The notes beneath the pieces are model-generated. The model saw only the letters and a program-made list of their open reading frames with translations, searched no databases and was not told the origin of the DNA. The translations under genes and the position numbers were made by a program. A stretch of DNA of 64,000 nucleotides from Juglans regia (lineage: Eukaryota > Streptophyta > Magnoliopsida > Fagales > Juglandaceae): positions 7,634,243-7,698,242 of the forward strand of contig NC_049907.1 in the NCBI RefSeq assembly GCF_001411555.2. The letters are read 5' to 3'. Positions 47,001-60,300 of this stretch are shown piece after piece. Numbering within the stretch: position 1 is the stretch's first letter; each line of letters opens with the position of its first letter.

Positions 47001-50000
47001 AATAATCTCTATTTTGGTCTGAAACTCTTAATGCATTAATGTCAGCAGACAATGTAGCCTGAATACTTTATCTATTTGTGACTCTCTAGTAGTTCTTCAG
47101 ATATAAGTGAGTCTTTGGCATTAGTTTGCTTTGCATCTCAACCTCTCACTTTTAGCCACAAGCCATTGAGATTAAGCCTTGAGGCGTTTTTCCTTATTCA
47201 TTTTTGTGCATAACATTTTATACATTCTTTGAAGTCCTAAGCTTCACAAGTCTTTTAATGGATTGATGTAAAGAAATGCTTGAAAATAGAATTATAAATA
47301 AAGTTTTAGAACTAAGGAGTTAATTTTATACGTGCATATATATCATTTAGACATTCTTTGGAAGTATTTTTTATATCTAAGATTCTTTGGAGATATATGC
47401 TGAACCCTGTAGTCTCTTTTTGTTCTTGCAGGGCCTGCAAACTTGCTTGGTGACTTTGTTATCATGGTAAATGTCTTTTTTCTTTTCTTTTTCCACTCAC
47501 TGTGGTTGTATTCTTCTCAGATTTCTGCCCCGGGGCTGGTAATCCTTCTCATTTGTGGAAGTTACTGATGTAACTTGATAAAACTGACATTTTTCTCAGG
47601 AAAGCATGTCTTTGTCTTCCAGTTAATATTATCCTGAAGGTTTTCTTGTTTCTTACCATAGCTTTCTCTCTTCTGTCAAAATTTTCATTTCTACTTTTAG
47701 AATGCAATATATCTAGTAGAGCAGTCAACTTTTTAAGTCTTTGCAGATTTAATATATAGGAGTAGACTAAAAGAATGGAGAAAAGTGCTGGACTCTTCCC
47801 CTGACAGCTTGTCTGCAAATGATTACTCATTCTGATGCTTTGATTTCAATCCCACCACTATAGCCATCATTTGTATTACTAATAAGAGGATTAAAGAATA
47901 TGCTTTTGACTAACATGCCAAGAAAAATGGAAAAAAATACCAACTTTTACTCTTGGTAAAACTTGCCGTCATTCATATATAAGTGGTTAGAAAGCATGTT
48001 TCGATGTGAGAATTACATGAAAGCATCATTGTCCTTGAGGAGAGAGGACAGGATTTCTTCGAAAATGTGCTTGTGCTATCTATTATATGTTCTTTTTTAA
48101 AAAATATTGTCAGTAGATCTTCCCTAACATGGAACTGACGACTAAGCAATTATAGTTTCAGATGGTTTGAACATGCGGCACAGTCATTTGTTAAAGTACC
48201 CTTCTTTGGAGCTGTGTCATATCTGACACTGGCCATTTCCCCCTTCTGCATTGCATTTGCTGTTGTTTGGGCTGTCTATCGAAGAAACTCCTATGCTTGG
48301 ATTGGTCAAGATATACTTGTAAGAAAATATTTTAAGTTAACTTTTTCTTTTATTTTGGTATGCTTCTCTTATTTTATCTTTTAGCTTCATAAATAGGAGG
48401 GGACAACTGATGTCATAGTAACTTTTTTTTCCCATAAATCAGGGTATTGCGCTAATAATCACGGTTCTTCAAATTGTTCGTGTCCCAAATCTAAAGGTGA
48501 TGACTTGAACTTGTTTGGATTTTCATGTTGACTGGTTAGGCAAATATGCAGCTTTTGCTGTTGCATGATTATTATATTGTAATAATCTCCTCTGTTGCTT
48601 GTTTAAAATAGTCGTGCGAGAATATCCTTGATATTTCTCGACAGCTAGCTTTGGCTTAAGGCTGCCAACTTCAACTTGCTCTGCATTGTTTTGACAAAAA
48701 ATGGCATACCATGCATTTTATTATTTTAGGGCTTTTAGGGTTTCTGCCTCTCAAGCTTGTCAAACTTTCATTGTATGAGTTTTATGACACTATACTTTCT
48801 CTTCGAGGGATAATTGTCCATGAGCATGGAGTACAAAGACAGGCCAAAATGAGAATTAATGCACTCAAAGAATTGAATGAAACATAAATTATGTAGCTAA
48901 TTTATACGATGAGGAGAACATTGCTAGTTCAATAAAATTATTTTGACTCTGATGGTTTTGTTGTCCTCACCCCCTTTGAGTGCGTGAATTCTCAAAGGAG
49001 TATGAGCATTAGTTGGTCTAGTATTGACTATATTTACTCTCAATGGGAAATTCAGATTGACCTCATCTTGTTCCGTGCGTAATCAGGTTGGAACAGTCCT
49101 CCTCAGTTGTGCCTTCTTGTACGACATCTTTTGGGTATTTGTTTCCAAATGGTGGTTCCATGAGAGCGTGATGATAGTGGTGAGTAGTTAAAAAAGTCTT
49201 TCTTCTTCTCACCAACACCATTGGTCTAGCGAATGAAAGAGAAACTATAATTTTCCTTGCTTCCACTTCTATACAGGTAGCTCGTGGTGATAAGAGTGGA
49301 GAGGATGGTATCCCAATGCTACTAAAAATCCCACGGATGTTTGATCCTTGGGGTGGCTACAGCATCATTGGATTTGGTGATATTATCTTACCGGGGCTGC
49401 TTGTAGCATTTTCATTGAGGTTCAAGCTATGAAGCCATCCTTTTTTTCATTTTTGGTGTTGGCAATCTACATTTGCATCCAACAGGTCTTGAACCTAGAA
49501 CCTCATCCTCCACTTGAGACTTATGGGGAGGGCAAGTACCATCTGAGCTAGAGCTCATTGGTTTATGCTAGGACTGCCAATTTTTTACACTACCTTCAAA
49601 CTCGACGCAACCCGACATGCAATAATAGGGTTTAGACCAGGAATAATCGGGTCAATTTGGGTTGACCCGAGTATGAACCAATTAATAATTGGGTCATGTC
49701 TGGTCATGTTGAGTTAACCCATGGATTCACAGGTTAACCTAATTAGAATAATAAGTCACACATGTTATCGTGACCCAAGTGACCAGCCACATTGTGATAC
49801 CCCCACATTGAGTGATGAGTGTAGGTGGTGTAGGATTCCAAATTGCTTGGGAGGGAGAAGTTCTTGTTTTTTATAATAATTTTAATGAGGCTTCAATTAT
49901 ACTATTGATTAGTCCTTTTGGAGTATAGGCTTAGATGTGGCTTGAGGCTCCCTTAGGGCTTTACAAATGTTATTAGAGATCATCTCAATCAGAACTATGG

Positions 50001-53000
50001 AACTTGAGTTGTGCCACCTATGATGTAATGGCTAGACAAGGACGTTGGGAATGTAAGAGGAGATTGTGATAGAGGCCTCATATTGAATGAGTATAGGTGG
50101 TGTATGAGATCGCTTGGGAGGGAGAAGTTTTTGCTCAGATGTGGCTTGGGCTCCAATTATACCATTGACTAGTTCTTTTGGATTATAGGCTCAGATGTGG
50201 CTTGGGCCTCCCTCGGGTGTTGCACGATTTTTGCTAGCGTGGATTAAAAAATATAACACTCATTTTAAATCTCTTCTTAAAATTTTCTTGTATAGCCTAT
50301 GCCTTGTTATCCAATAGTAGAGAGGTCAAATGCTTAGGAATATTTTTTGTTTTCTCGTTTTTCTTTTTTATGGGTCAAACAGGTTGTGTTGGGTCAACAT
50401 GTGAAACATACATGACGAGTTTGGGTCAAAGTGATAGAACCATTTAATTATTTTGGTCCTGTGTCAACTCAAAAATGATCCAAACCCAAATGACCCAACA
50501 CAACTTGACCCTATTGACAGCCCTACTTTATACCATATACATAAGCTTTTACTAATAAAATCACCTTACGGCCACTGGAAGTTTACCCGGTTGTTAACTT
50601 CAAGGCCCCATGGGACTAGTCAAGGTGCGCGCAAGCTGGCCCGGACACCCACGGTTATCAAAATAAATAAATAAAAACTAATAAAATCACTTTATAGCCC
50701 CTGAAATTGAATTTCGACCACCATTGTTACTGACATTGTTTTTGCTCATCCTGGAACCCTTTACATTATTCTCCACGTATATACTTTTGCTGGTCTTGTA
50801 TGTGTAAGGGCTATTTCTTTGATATGTAAGCATTTTACATTGACAGATTTACAAATCTCTAAATTGCATGGAAACTTTGACAGGTATGATTGGTTGGCAA
50901 AGAAGAATCTTCGAGCAGGGTACTTCCTCTGGGCGATGACCGCCTATGGTTTAGGTATGAGAAGCTAAACCTGAAACCATGTCCCACTTGGACCTTGAGA
51001 AAATGTCTTAACAGGGAATTTTCAAAAAAGTACAGGCAACTGCCAAACTATGTGGGTGTGCATGTGCATGTGTGTGTGCGTACATATCGGAAATTCATGG
51101 GAAAGAAACTTAATGAAGTTAATACACTTTTGTGCATGGATATGCTATTTCAACAACTATCTTGAAATTTACAGGATTCAAAGAAAATATAAACAATAGC
51201 GAGCTCCATCCCAAAATTCTCAGCACCCACTTCTGAAAATCTCAGATCCATGTGAGACCTAAAAAGTGGGGAGGTTCATTACAACACTTACATGAAATAT
51301 TGGGCAAATCTCAGATTTGAACGACCACACTCAGTAGGCACTCACAAGTTCGTGATGCGATGATAGAAAAATTCTATATGCTAAGCTCACATCCCACTTT
51401 GATAATGCGGTATTGTCCATCAGCTCTTTATTTTTTTTTTCAAACAGCAGCTGATTTAAAGGTTGATGGACTACCGATAAAGGTTGATGGACTGTACTGC
51501 ATCAGCATAGTGTGATGGGGGTTAGATGAGAGTGTAGTATATGGCATAAGTCTAATTATTATACAGGAGAATGTTACTGCCCTCTTATTTGATCTCATAT
51601 TAGAGTGTGGCACACTCTTTGTATGCCTTCCTTACCACTCACTTTCAACCTTTCATGTGAATTTCATAGGTAATGAGTGGTAGATGAGGTTGGACAAATT
51701 ATATTGATTGAAATTACCTGTTTACCATTTAATACTTACGTAAAGGGCATTTTTGTATATTGAAGATGAGAACTACTTACCCTGTAAGGGAACTAGAATT
51801 GTGTGAGGAAGAAAAAGCCAGTGAAAAGCTCTTTCTTTACATCTCCATTGTCCTCTGGGCTAAGAGCCAAAAAGGTACTTCTAACTGTCGTGGATATCAA
51901 AAGTTCAAAACTTCTTAAAGGTAGCCTACCATCTTTAGGATGATTATGTATAGAGGGTTTGTGTGTCAAGAAGTTATCAGACTAATATTGAACATTAATT
52001 TTTGTATATAGCTTTACTTCTTTATGATACTGTTAGGGGTGCAAACTTATCGATCCAGACCGGAAAACCCAACCGGACCAAATTGAACTGATAAGCATGT
52101 TGGTCGGTCTTGATCCATGCTATTTTAGATTTTCGGTTTTTGGTCAAGTCCCGGAGTGGTTTTTTTGGACCAGACGACCAAAATGTATATATATATAATT
52201 TTTTAAAATTTTATATATATATATATTATCTTATAAGTTAAATTAGTTAATTATGTAATTTTCATTTAACCTATCACCATTGGCCATATAAAATGTTGAA
52301 TATTCTATTAACTGTTAACTAATATGCTATAACTAATATAAAATATTAAAAGTTAAGAATTTTAACATATCGTATTAACTATTAATTATTGATGAAACAC
52401 ATGCTATTAACATTATTAATTTATTTTACTTAATTAAAACACTTGATTAGTTAAGTATATACTTAGTTAGACAACTTATAATAGATTATTCACTTAATTT
52501 AATTTTTTTTCATTTTATATAAATTTTTTCAAAAACTTGAAAAAAAAAAGTTCCTATCTCATATGGACCGAATCGGACCGACCGAACAGATAGCTAACGG
52601 TCCGGTCCGGAATAAAGGTGGACCGACCAAACGGATAACCCTCCGGTGAACCAAACCGGACCGATAACACCCGTAGATAGCATAAGCTGGCAGGCTCTAG
52701 TTTTTACCACATTCTTTTAGTTTTGTTGATCACATTACCGGCATGAGTCCACATTGTTTTTGTCTGTCTAATTCCTTGAGATTTATTGCAGGTCTCCTCA
52801 TCACATATGTTGCTTTGAACCTGATGGATGGACATGGCCAGCCAGCTTTGCTTTACATCGTTCCATTCACACTTGGTAAGTTGCAATTACCGGAGTAAAG
52901 TGTGCAGTGTGTACATGCTGCACCCCAGTTTCTTCTACACTAATTCTTTGGTAAATGAATGCAGGAACTTTTTTGACATTGGGAAAGAAGAGAGGTGATC

Positions 53001-53071
53001 TTAAAATCCTTTGGTCAAGAGGAGAACCAGAAAGGCCTTGCCCTCACATCCAATTTCAACCTTCCCAATAA
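44006..53071 (+). CDS. Signal peptide peptidase-like protease with PA domain (SPPL2/4 class)
   Basis: Fourteen exons: 44006-44140, 44971-45129, 45263-45374, 45919-46038, 46207-46358, 46486-46668, 47432-47466, 48156-48318, 48443-48496, 49087-49179, 49277-49419, 50884-50954, 52792-52875, 52965-53071. They sum to 1611 nt, 536 residues plus stop, the usual length of plant SPPL2/SPPL4. A signal peptide (1-25) is followed by a lumenal PA domain (about 55-180, [23 protein letters not shown]) and nine predicted transmembrane segments. The GxGD aspartyl protease motifs are intact: YD at 383-384, GFGD with Asp437, and PAL at 491-493. It should cut type II membrane proteins within endosomal or vacuolar membranes. 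Exons 3 and 8 needed the acceptor that restores the family residues LTGEV and CFRWF. Introns 11 and 12 are swollen by repeats. Confidence 0.93.
49443..49560 (-). mobile_element. tRNA-derived SINE fragment in SPPL intron 11
   Basis: On the minus strand CTAGCTCAGATGGTA (A box) and GGTTCAAGACC (B box) are about 45 bases apart, as in a tRNA-like head, and the element ends in a T-rich stretch on the plus strand (49440-49456). Confidence 0.7.
49566..50525. mobile_element. Composite element with short inverted ends in SPPL intron 11
   Basis: The ends TAGGACTGCCAA (49569) and TTGACAGCCCTA (50514) are imperfect inverted repeats. The outer parts are rich in GGGTCAA/TTGACCC motifs in both orientations, able to fold back. 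The centre (about 49795-50265) is a different repeat in which GCTTGGGAGGGAGAAG(T)T and a TATACCATTGACTAG-like block occur twice, so it seems nested. Confidence 0.5.
50570..50675 (+). mobile_element. 5'-truncated SINE, 3' part
   Basis: GGTGCGCGCAAGCTGGCCCG followed by ACACCCACGGTTATC and an AAATAAATAAATAAAA tail. This is the characteristic 3' end of a plant SINE group; the tRNA-like head is missing. Confidence 0.65.
52036..52676. mobile_element. CCGG-rich terminal repeat element in SPPL intron 12
   Basis: Begins TAGGGGTGCAAACT and ends GATAACACCCGTA. About 150 bases at each end are rich in ACCGGACCG-type motifs in both orientations, and an AT-rich core (52180-52520) lies between. The same plan is found at 62927-63613. 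No coding capacity. Confidence 0.6.
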
Positions 53072-54163
53072 AAAGAAACCATGAAGCATACTTAAAAATG
53101 TATTTGCTTTTAAACACTTTTTTAGCTATTAGTAACAAGTAACTCCTGAATTCTTACCTCTCGGTGTGTAGGACTGTAACATTTTTTAGTGTTACCATTA
53201 CATCTACAAAGATCCGAACTGATAACCAAAAGGAAAAACATCTTAAGAAGTAATTCCATATAGAATACACTTGTAGTTATTCTGATCTCACATTGTGCTT
53301 AATAACTCCCATATACTGTTTTCTGCCATCACAAGGACTTGAAGAATTACCACAACTTGAGGGAATTTGCATTGACATACCCCTACCAATTTTTTTTGGA
53401 GTAATTACTACTCATCATACTCATCATTCTATAACGTGACATTAAATGATTATCGACTATTTATTTATTTTATTTGTGAATTTATTATCTAATGTTACAT
53501 CATAAAATGATAAGAAAATAGATTATGAATAGATTTTTTATTTTTTTTAAATAAATAAATAAAAAAAAACAATAGCGACAATTGCCTTTCCAATTTGAAC
53601 ATAAAGTACAAAATTCATTTATTTCAGTAATCATATACAAAATCAGAACTTTCAGTCCCTTAAAGTACACGGATTCCAGTGATAAGGGCCTACCCCAAAA
53701 TGCAACCTCGAACAAACTTGTGACAATTAACATTAGCTCGGAAAAAGCAGATTGATTTTTTGTTTTTTTTCTCCTGTTGGTTATTTCTTGCCCCCACAGA
53801 ATACAGGTTGCACCCAGAATCAAAATTACGTCCTGGCTTAGCACAACCAAGCAATAAGAAAACAAAGGAAAAAAAAAATTAAACCAAAGAATAAAAAATA
53901 AAGCTCGCATGTCAATCCACATTTGGTGACAATAGCAACTCTATCAGTAGTGTCTGATAAGCATCTGATCAAAACTGTTGCAGCCAGCCATTGGCCAATC
54001 CGAGAGCGCATCCATATTTTTTAGGATCATTAATTCCACTCCGAATCTGGTCCTATACGTGGAAACAAATTTCAAAAGTGAGGGAAAAGTAGTAATTCCA
54101 TATACCGAATCTGGTCAAAACCATTGCAGCCATTACTCCATGAGTGCAGAAGAAGAGTATTAG
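53072..54163. other. Intergenic region between convergent SPPL and SKP1-like genes
   Basis: Contains the SPPL 3' UTR (polyadenylation-like AATAAAA at 53066, overlapping the stop codon) and repeat-like AT-rich sequence at 53390-53570. A 140-codon frame on the minus strand (53500-53922) has no recognised domain. GCCAGCCATTGGCCAATCCG... with two CAAAACC(A)TTGCAGCCA copies (53970 and 54116) is a short duplication. Confidence 0.4.
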
Positions 54164-54338
54164 AGTAATGATATATACAGTCGTGCTGTGCGCAAGTACT
54201 GTGCAGCCGCTTTGAAAAAAAATGAAATCCACTATTAAAAAATTATTATTTTTTTCATGTAAATTCCGTATTTATTCACTTTTTTCAAAATAATTGCACT
54301 ACGCTTGCACAATCATGATTGCAACTATCATTTCTTCA
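54164..54338. mobile_element. Foldback MITE, family M1, beside the SKP1-like stop codon
   Basis: AGTAATGATATATACAGTCG...GTGCGCAAGTACTG pairs with ACGCTTGCACAATCATGATT...TATCATTTCTTC. It ends about 33 bases from the SKP1-like stop codon and so is probably transcribed as part of that gene's 3' UTR. Confidence 0.75.
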
Positions 54339-54370
54339 GAAAAAAATTGATAAAATTTCAAAAATGAGGG

Positions 54371-57300
54371 TCAAGTAGCCGTACTAGCGTATCTCCTTAA
54401 GGATCCATTTCCGTTTACTGGTCGTCTTTCTTGGCCCAACGAAAGGATTTCTTGCATCCTTTCAGGCCAGTCTGAATTCAATCTCCGGGCAAAATCTTCC
54501 ACCTCCCTGAGTCAAAAGATAATTCATTTTGTTAAGACAATAAGAAAAAATAATTAAAGGTATGATGCTGAAACATGTCCAAAGATGCAATTGTTCTTCT
54601 ATCTAACTGGTATTTATTTGAACAACTTTCTTTTGACAGAATGAGATGAAAATGACTAAAATAAGAATGGGAGGAAAAGAAAGGAAAGACTCCTGTGAAG
54701 GGTCCTAAGCAACCTGCGATTGCCTCAAATCCGGTATTTGTAACAGTTGAAAATATTTCCTATTCCACAAAAATGAGTATCGTGATGATTAAAATGATTT
54801 CAACTTCTCCCCCACAAAACACATCAATTCACCCTTTCGAGTCCGTGGCAAAGTTCAGATGGACAAATAAGAGGTGGGGCAAATATCCTGCTGCCCACAG
54901 AAGCGATAATATACCAATCCAGGAATATGGATGCAATAACACATCAATACAATGAGGTTACAGCATTTGAAATGAATGCAGTATTTGGATTGATAATCTA
55001 AGTCCACGAAATCCTCAAAGGCATTCTCCTGTAATAGATCAATAGGAGAATAGACAGATGGAGAAAAAGTTGAAGCCGATGTCAATAAAAGCACCGGCTT
55101 AGATCTAACATTCTAACTTTAAACAATAATACCATTTCAATATCATAGAACATGTATTGTACAATCCGAATAAAATATTGACCCCACTACTAAGTGCCCG
55201 TTTGGTTTTAAGCTTGGAAGATTAAAAAATACTTTTTAACAGTCTAAAAGCTCTTTTCCTAAAAGAAAAAAAATGGTATTTTTGGTAAATTTATCAAAAG
55301 TGCTTTAAGCACTTGAAAAAAAGCTGAAAACCCACTTTTTTAAAAAGCACCAAATTGAAGCTTTTATTTTATTGTAACTAACTTTAAAAGCACTTTAGGC
55401 ATATATATCTACCAAACAGTAAACAGATTGTGATTAATGTAACTTTTTAACAAACCTCTACAATGAAAAGCAGTATTGCCCAGCAAGAGTTTTATCAACT
55501 TCATTTGCATTTCAAGAGTTTTACTAGTATGTAACCCCCCCCCCCCCTTCTTTTCCAAGGAAAAATAAAAAAATCACAAAAAACGCCCCAGTACACTGAG
55601 GCAACCTCTTCAAGGAGGCAATAATTCCAACCCTAGTAAAAAGAGACTGTTCCATCCCAAGTTCCATCACCTTTCAACATCTTCATGTTTACAATAGGGT
55701 TCAGAAAGGATGTAATGAATTTAGGGAATATAGAATCTTAATTTTGCTAAAGGTTATTAGCCACTGAGATCAACTGGCAACTCATCAAAGAGAGTTTATT
55801 GTTCTCTAAGCTTTTCTCAAGGTAAGATTTCTATCCAACAGAAAAATAAACTAGAAAAACAGTAAGAAAATACATGGATAGCCCTATTACACCCATTTCA
55901 GCTCCACATACTCCTTTTTTATATGTTGAAAAAAATTTGTGCAGTCACAAATAGGAGCGCCAGAAGCTAAAAAAATAAAGCTAATATCTTCACTGTTCAT
56001 GAGTAGTAAGCATATTCAATAACCAGAAACCTGTCCAGCTCACCTATCAATTTTCTCCTTCAGTGCAGGGTCAATCTCATCATCGATATCGCCATCATCA
56101 AACTCAACCTTATGCGGAAAAGTCTCATCTTCCGCATCTGGCAATTTTGATGTCCCACTAGGATTGGACCGCAACTTGTCAACTTCAGCACCATGGCATT
56201 CAAAATTAAGACCATCTGAATCCTAATACATGTGAAGAAAAAAATAATGACTCAACAGTTCTGAGGAATACGCGTATCAAGTTTCAATGATCATTCACGG
56301 GGAAAAATAAAGATTTAATCACATGATGGTTCAGACCTTTTCATGGGTTTCAATGGATTCTTCTACAGAAGCATTTTTCAGTTGATCTTTTCTTCTCCGG
56401 TTCTTCTTTTTGCCCTTGGAAGTTTTATCCCCCTTGGAATCTGTGAAACAGAAACATAATTTCCTTACCTCTAATGAGGCCTTAAAAATGAAATAAAGGG
56501 GAAAAGAAGAAGCTACACTTCACAACCCATTGTGCTTTCAAAAGTATCTATAATACTCCCACAGCCAGTGACGGGCAGTAGCATGAAACCCAGATAAAAA
56601 CAATAATTAAGATGCCTGAATGTATGTATTTATCCATGTATATGAATTTCTCAATTCTCTAATACTGCATGGTTCATTAAATAGAGCTAACAAAAAAATA
56701 TCTGACCAAATAAAAAATGCGAACAGATACAAAATTCAAAATTGCCATTGAAGTATTAAAAGTAATATTTAATAATATGTCAGCCCAGTAATAGATCCCA
56801 CCAAAGACTCAAATCTCTATATTTGATGTAGACCCACAGCAAGATGTTGGGGGTATCTAAGGTTAGACAGTTCAGATGAGATATTTTGAATAGTAGATGA
56901 ATAAAATATTGTTAGATATAATTTTTTAGTATTATTTTTATTTTGGGATTTGAAAAAATTGAATTGTTTATTATATTTTTGTATGAGAATTTGGGAAAGT
57001 CGTAATGATGAGATGAGATAAGGAGGTTTATGTATCCAAACCCAGCCTAAGCATCTCAAGGTGACTCCATTTGATTGCTTACACAAGTTTATGTTTTGCT
57101 AGGATTTCATAGTCACTGTTAACCCCCAAGCCTCCTTTCTCCTGAGCCAAATTCAGTTTTTTGGCTTATTCCTTTAGTCAAACATGGTTGTGCGTACTCC
57201 CCCCCCTCCCCATACAAGTTTTTCCTAGTTAGTTTTTTTTTAAGTAAGAAAAATTTAATGAGGGCCGCTACTCATCATCCCACACCACACACTTTACATA

Positions 57301-60300
57301 TTTTTTAATTTTTAATTTATTTTATTCTTACTAAATTAATTGAGTTTTTCTACTCATCATCCATACACCATATACGTGTTATAGGAAAAAGGAAAAACAA
57401 AATTAAAAAAAGATGTGGTGTGTGGAATGATAAGTAGAATTATTTAAATTTAATATGTTGAACTAAGTTTTTCCTACTTAGTTCAACATATTAAAACCAT
57501 TTCCAGACAATGTTGCTAGAAGATGATAACTGACTCAACAATATGAGTGGAAAAACTTAGTTCAACATATTAAAACCATTTCCAGACAATGTTGCTAGAA
57601 GATGATAACTGACTCAACAATATGAGTAGTGATAAACACACAACACATTTTACAACACATGTTATAAAATAAGGGTATTTTTGTAAAATAATGTTAGTTT
57701 TAAAGATATTTTACAAAAATACCCCTCCATTTAAAACATTGATGTATAAAGTGTTGTGTTTATCATTTTTCCAACAATATATCTTGCCAATCATGTTTTG
57801 AACTGAAGATAAGGAGAATATTTAAAAGGGTAGTGCTACTACGCCGCCCAAGTTTGACCGCTGGGCATGCCCCCTAGTGCAAATTGCACCTTTTTTTTTT
57901 TTTAATTTTTATTTTAAATATTTTTTAAACATGTTTAAACATTTAAAAAAAAAAACCAATACACTAATAGTCACTTAACCATTAAGTAAAAAGAATTAAA
58001 AAAATAAAATAAAATACATGAGCGGTCAAATTGAAAGGGCAAACTTAGGGGGCATAGTATCATTTTCCTATTTAAAAATCTTTAATTTTGGAACTTTCTT
58101 AAATGCTTAAGCTTTGGGGATTTGGGCCTTGATATTTTACCATGACAAGATCGAATCTAACACATTCTTTTCTTTTTCATCAATTTCATGAAGCCTGTGA
58201 AAAGACTTCATTATTTTGAGTCAAGCAGTGTACGATGTATATCTCTATGTACCTTATTTTTTTTGGGCTCTGTTATTGTACTCAATAGAACTAGCGCTCA
58301 TGACTTTCTTGGATCATTTTCTAGTTCGTAACTCGTAACTAGGTGTTCACTTTCATATCGTTCTTGTGTACTTGGGCAACGCCTATTCACTTGACTTAAT
58401 AAAAATTTATTTTACCAATAAAAAAGTATATCTCTATGTAGTTCTCTCTCTCTCTTGTTTTCTTTTTGAGCTCTCTGTAGATCTTCTTAATTCTTCATAT
58501 TCAGACCTGATCAGCTTTCCTAGCTCTCTGTGGATCTTTTAATCTCCTCATATTTAGTCCAGATCTCCATTTTTCTATACCACCTTTCTTTTCTCTTTAT
58601 ATTCATCCTCTCTATATAAATATCAACACGCTCTCCTTTTATCTTATTTTGATGGAGCCTAGCACAATTTATATCATATAAGATGTTCCAAAATGAAGGG
58701 CATTTCCAGAAAATCTAGTTAGGGTCAGAAAAAAAAAAATCCAACCCAAGTTCCTCACACTATATGGTCTCTATTGCATATTCATGTATAACCTTCACAC
58801 TTGAATGGCCAAAAGTGATTTCAGTTAATAATCATGCAATCGCAAGAAGTCCAGTTTAGTCCAGTGAACATAATTCCAAATACTTTTTTGAAGAGCTAAA
58901 ATAAACCTCTGAATTAACATGAAACATACAGTAGGCAAACATTCATGTATACCTCCGTGTCCTCCGTTAATAAATGACAGGAGATCTTCAACTGAACGGT
59001 CATCGGCACGCTCTTCTTCAGTCTCAACATTCTGAAACATATAGGTCCAATGATCATCAACCTCCTATACAGTTTTATGTATTAATGGCACATGAACACA
59101 ATTTCGCAATGCATTTGATGTGCAAATTCATGCCAAACTACAGGTACACAATTATGAAATATAAATGCATGCTGAAAGATGCTATGGAATGCATGAAAAA
59201 AAAAAAAAAGCTAATGCCAAAATCGCCTTCAATTTCTCACTCTATTTTAGTTCTCCTCTTTCTTGCATGATAAAACAATAATGCCAAAATCACCTTTAAT
59301 TTCTCTCTTTGTTTTAGTTCTTTCCTCTTTCTTGCATACAGTCGATTTAATAGTCGAATGCGAGGATCGTCTGTAGAATTTTTTAAAGGCTCCAGTTTCT
59401 CTTCCTGGATAAATGGACTAGCATTAGAAACAACAGAGGAAATGAAAAGGGCATTCTAGTACGTACAGATCTCACAAACACCAGACACCTCTGTAAGATC
59501 ATCAGGCAAATGAAATATCTCACGGATCTCCTCGGGGGTTTTTCCTTCTATAATTCGTGCAAGGGCACGACTGGTAAGATCAACCAAAGGCTTTAACTGG
59601 AGACTGTCAGCAGCGGATGTCAACTCACAGAGCCTCTTTGTGTCCATCCTAATGAACTTTTCATCAAAAGACTTGCGTTCCTATGCAAGAGAACAACCTG
59701 AAGTTAAACTCATATTTTGCCATTCAGCGTTAGCCATTCCCAAAATCATGTCATCTTCACTAAAAAACTAAATGAAAAAAAGGAAAGAGCTGAGTAACAG
59801 GTCCAGATTTTGCAAGTTTCGTTTTTTTCTAATTGGAAAGTTACGCCTAATGAATCCTGAACCTGCAACCTCACTCCACCCTGTTCTTATGGGAGGAGGG
59901 GGTTCCATTTGAGCTACAACTCATCCACTTCTCAGGTTTATAATATGCCTGGATTAAAGACGAAGGAAAGAATATCATCCCAACAAAATGAAAGCAAAAG
60001 TTAGAATTACATAGAACCTTGTTAGAGTGACCTGGTACTTGATGAAACCTGCAGTAATCCAGAATTAAGCTCAACATAGAAGGATTAACTCGTGGTGGCA
60101 GAGATATTGCATGGTTCTTGGATGATCCCATGCCTTTCTGTATTATTTCATGACATATCATAGGGCAAAACATGGCAACCTCTTGCTCCACTTGTTGGAT
60201 TGAACCATCAACAGTCTGAAGCCAGATATAGGACTTCATCATCTGTCAATCCCGTTTGGTACAACACAGCTTCAGGGTCAGTATTAAAACTAAAAGACCA

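Noticed and set aside
53500..53922. 140-codon minus-strand frame between SPPL and the SKP1-like gene
   Set aside because: Hydrophobic, low-complexity, with no recognised family or splice context.
55530..55552. C-run as a functional element
   Set aside because: A simple homopolymer in an intron; likely slippage or sequencing noise in length.
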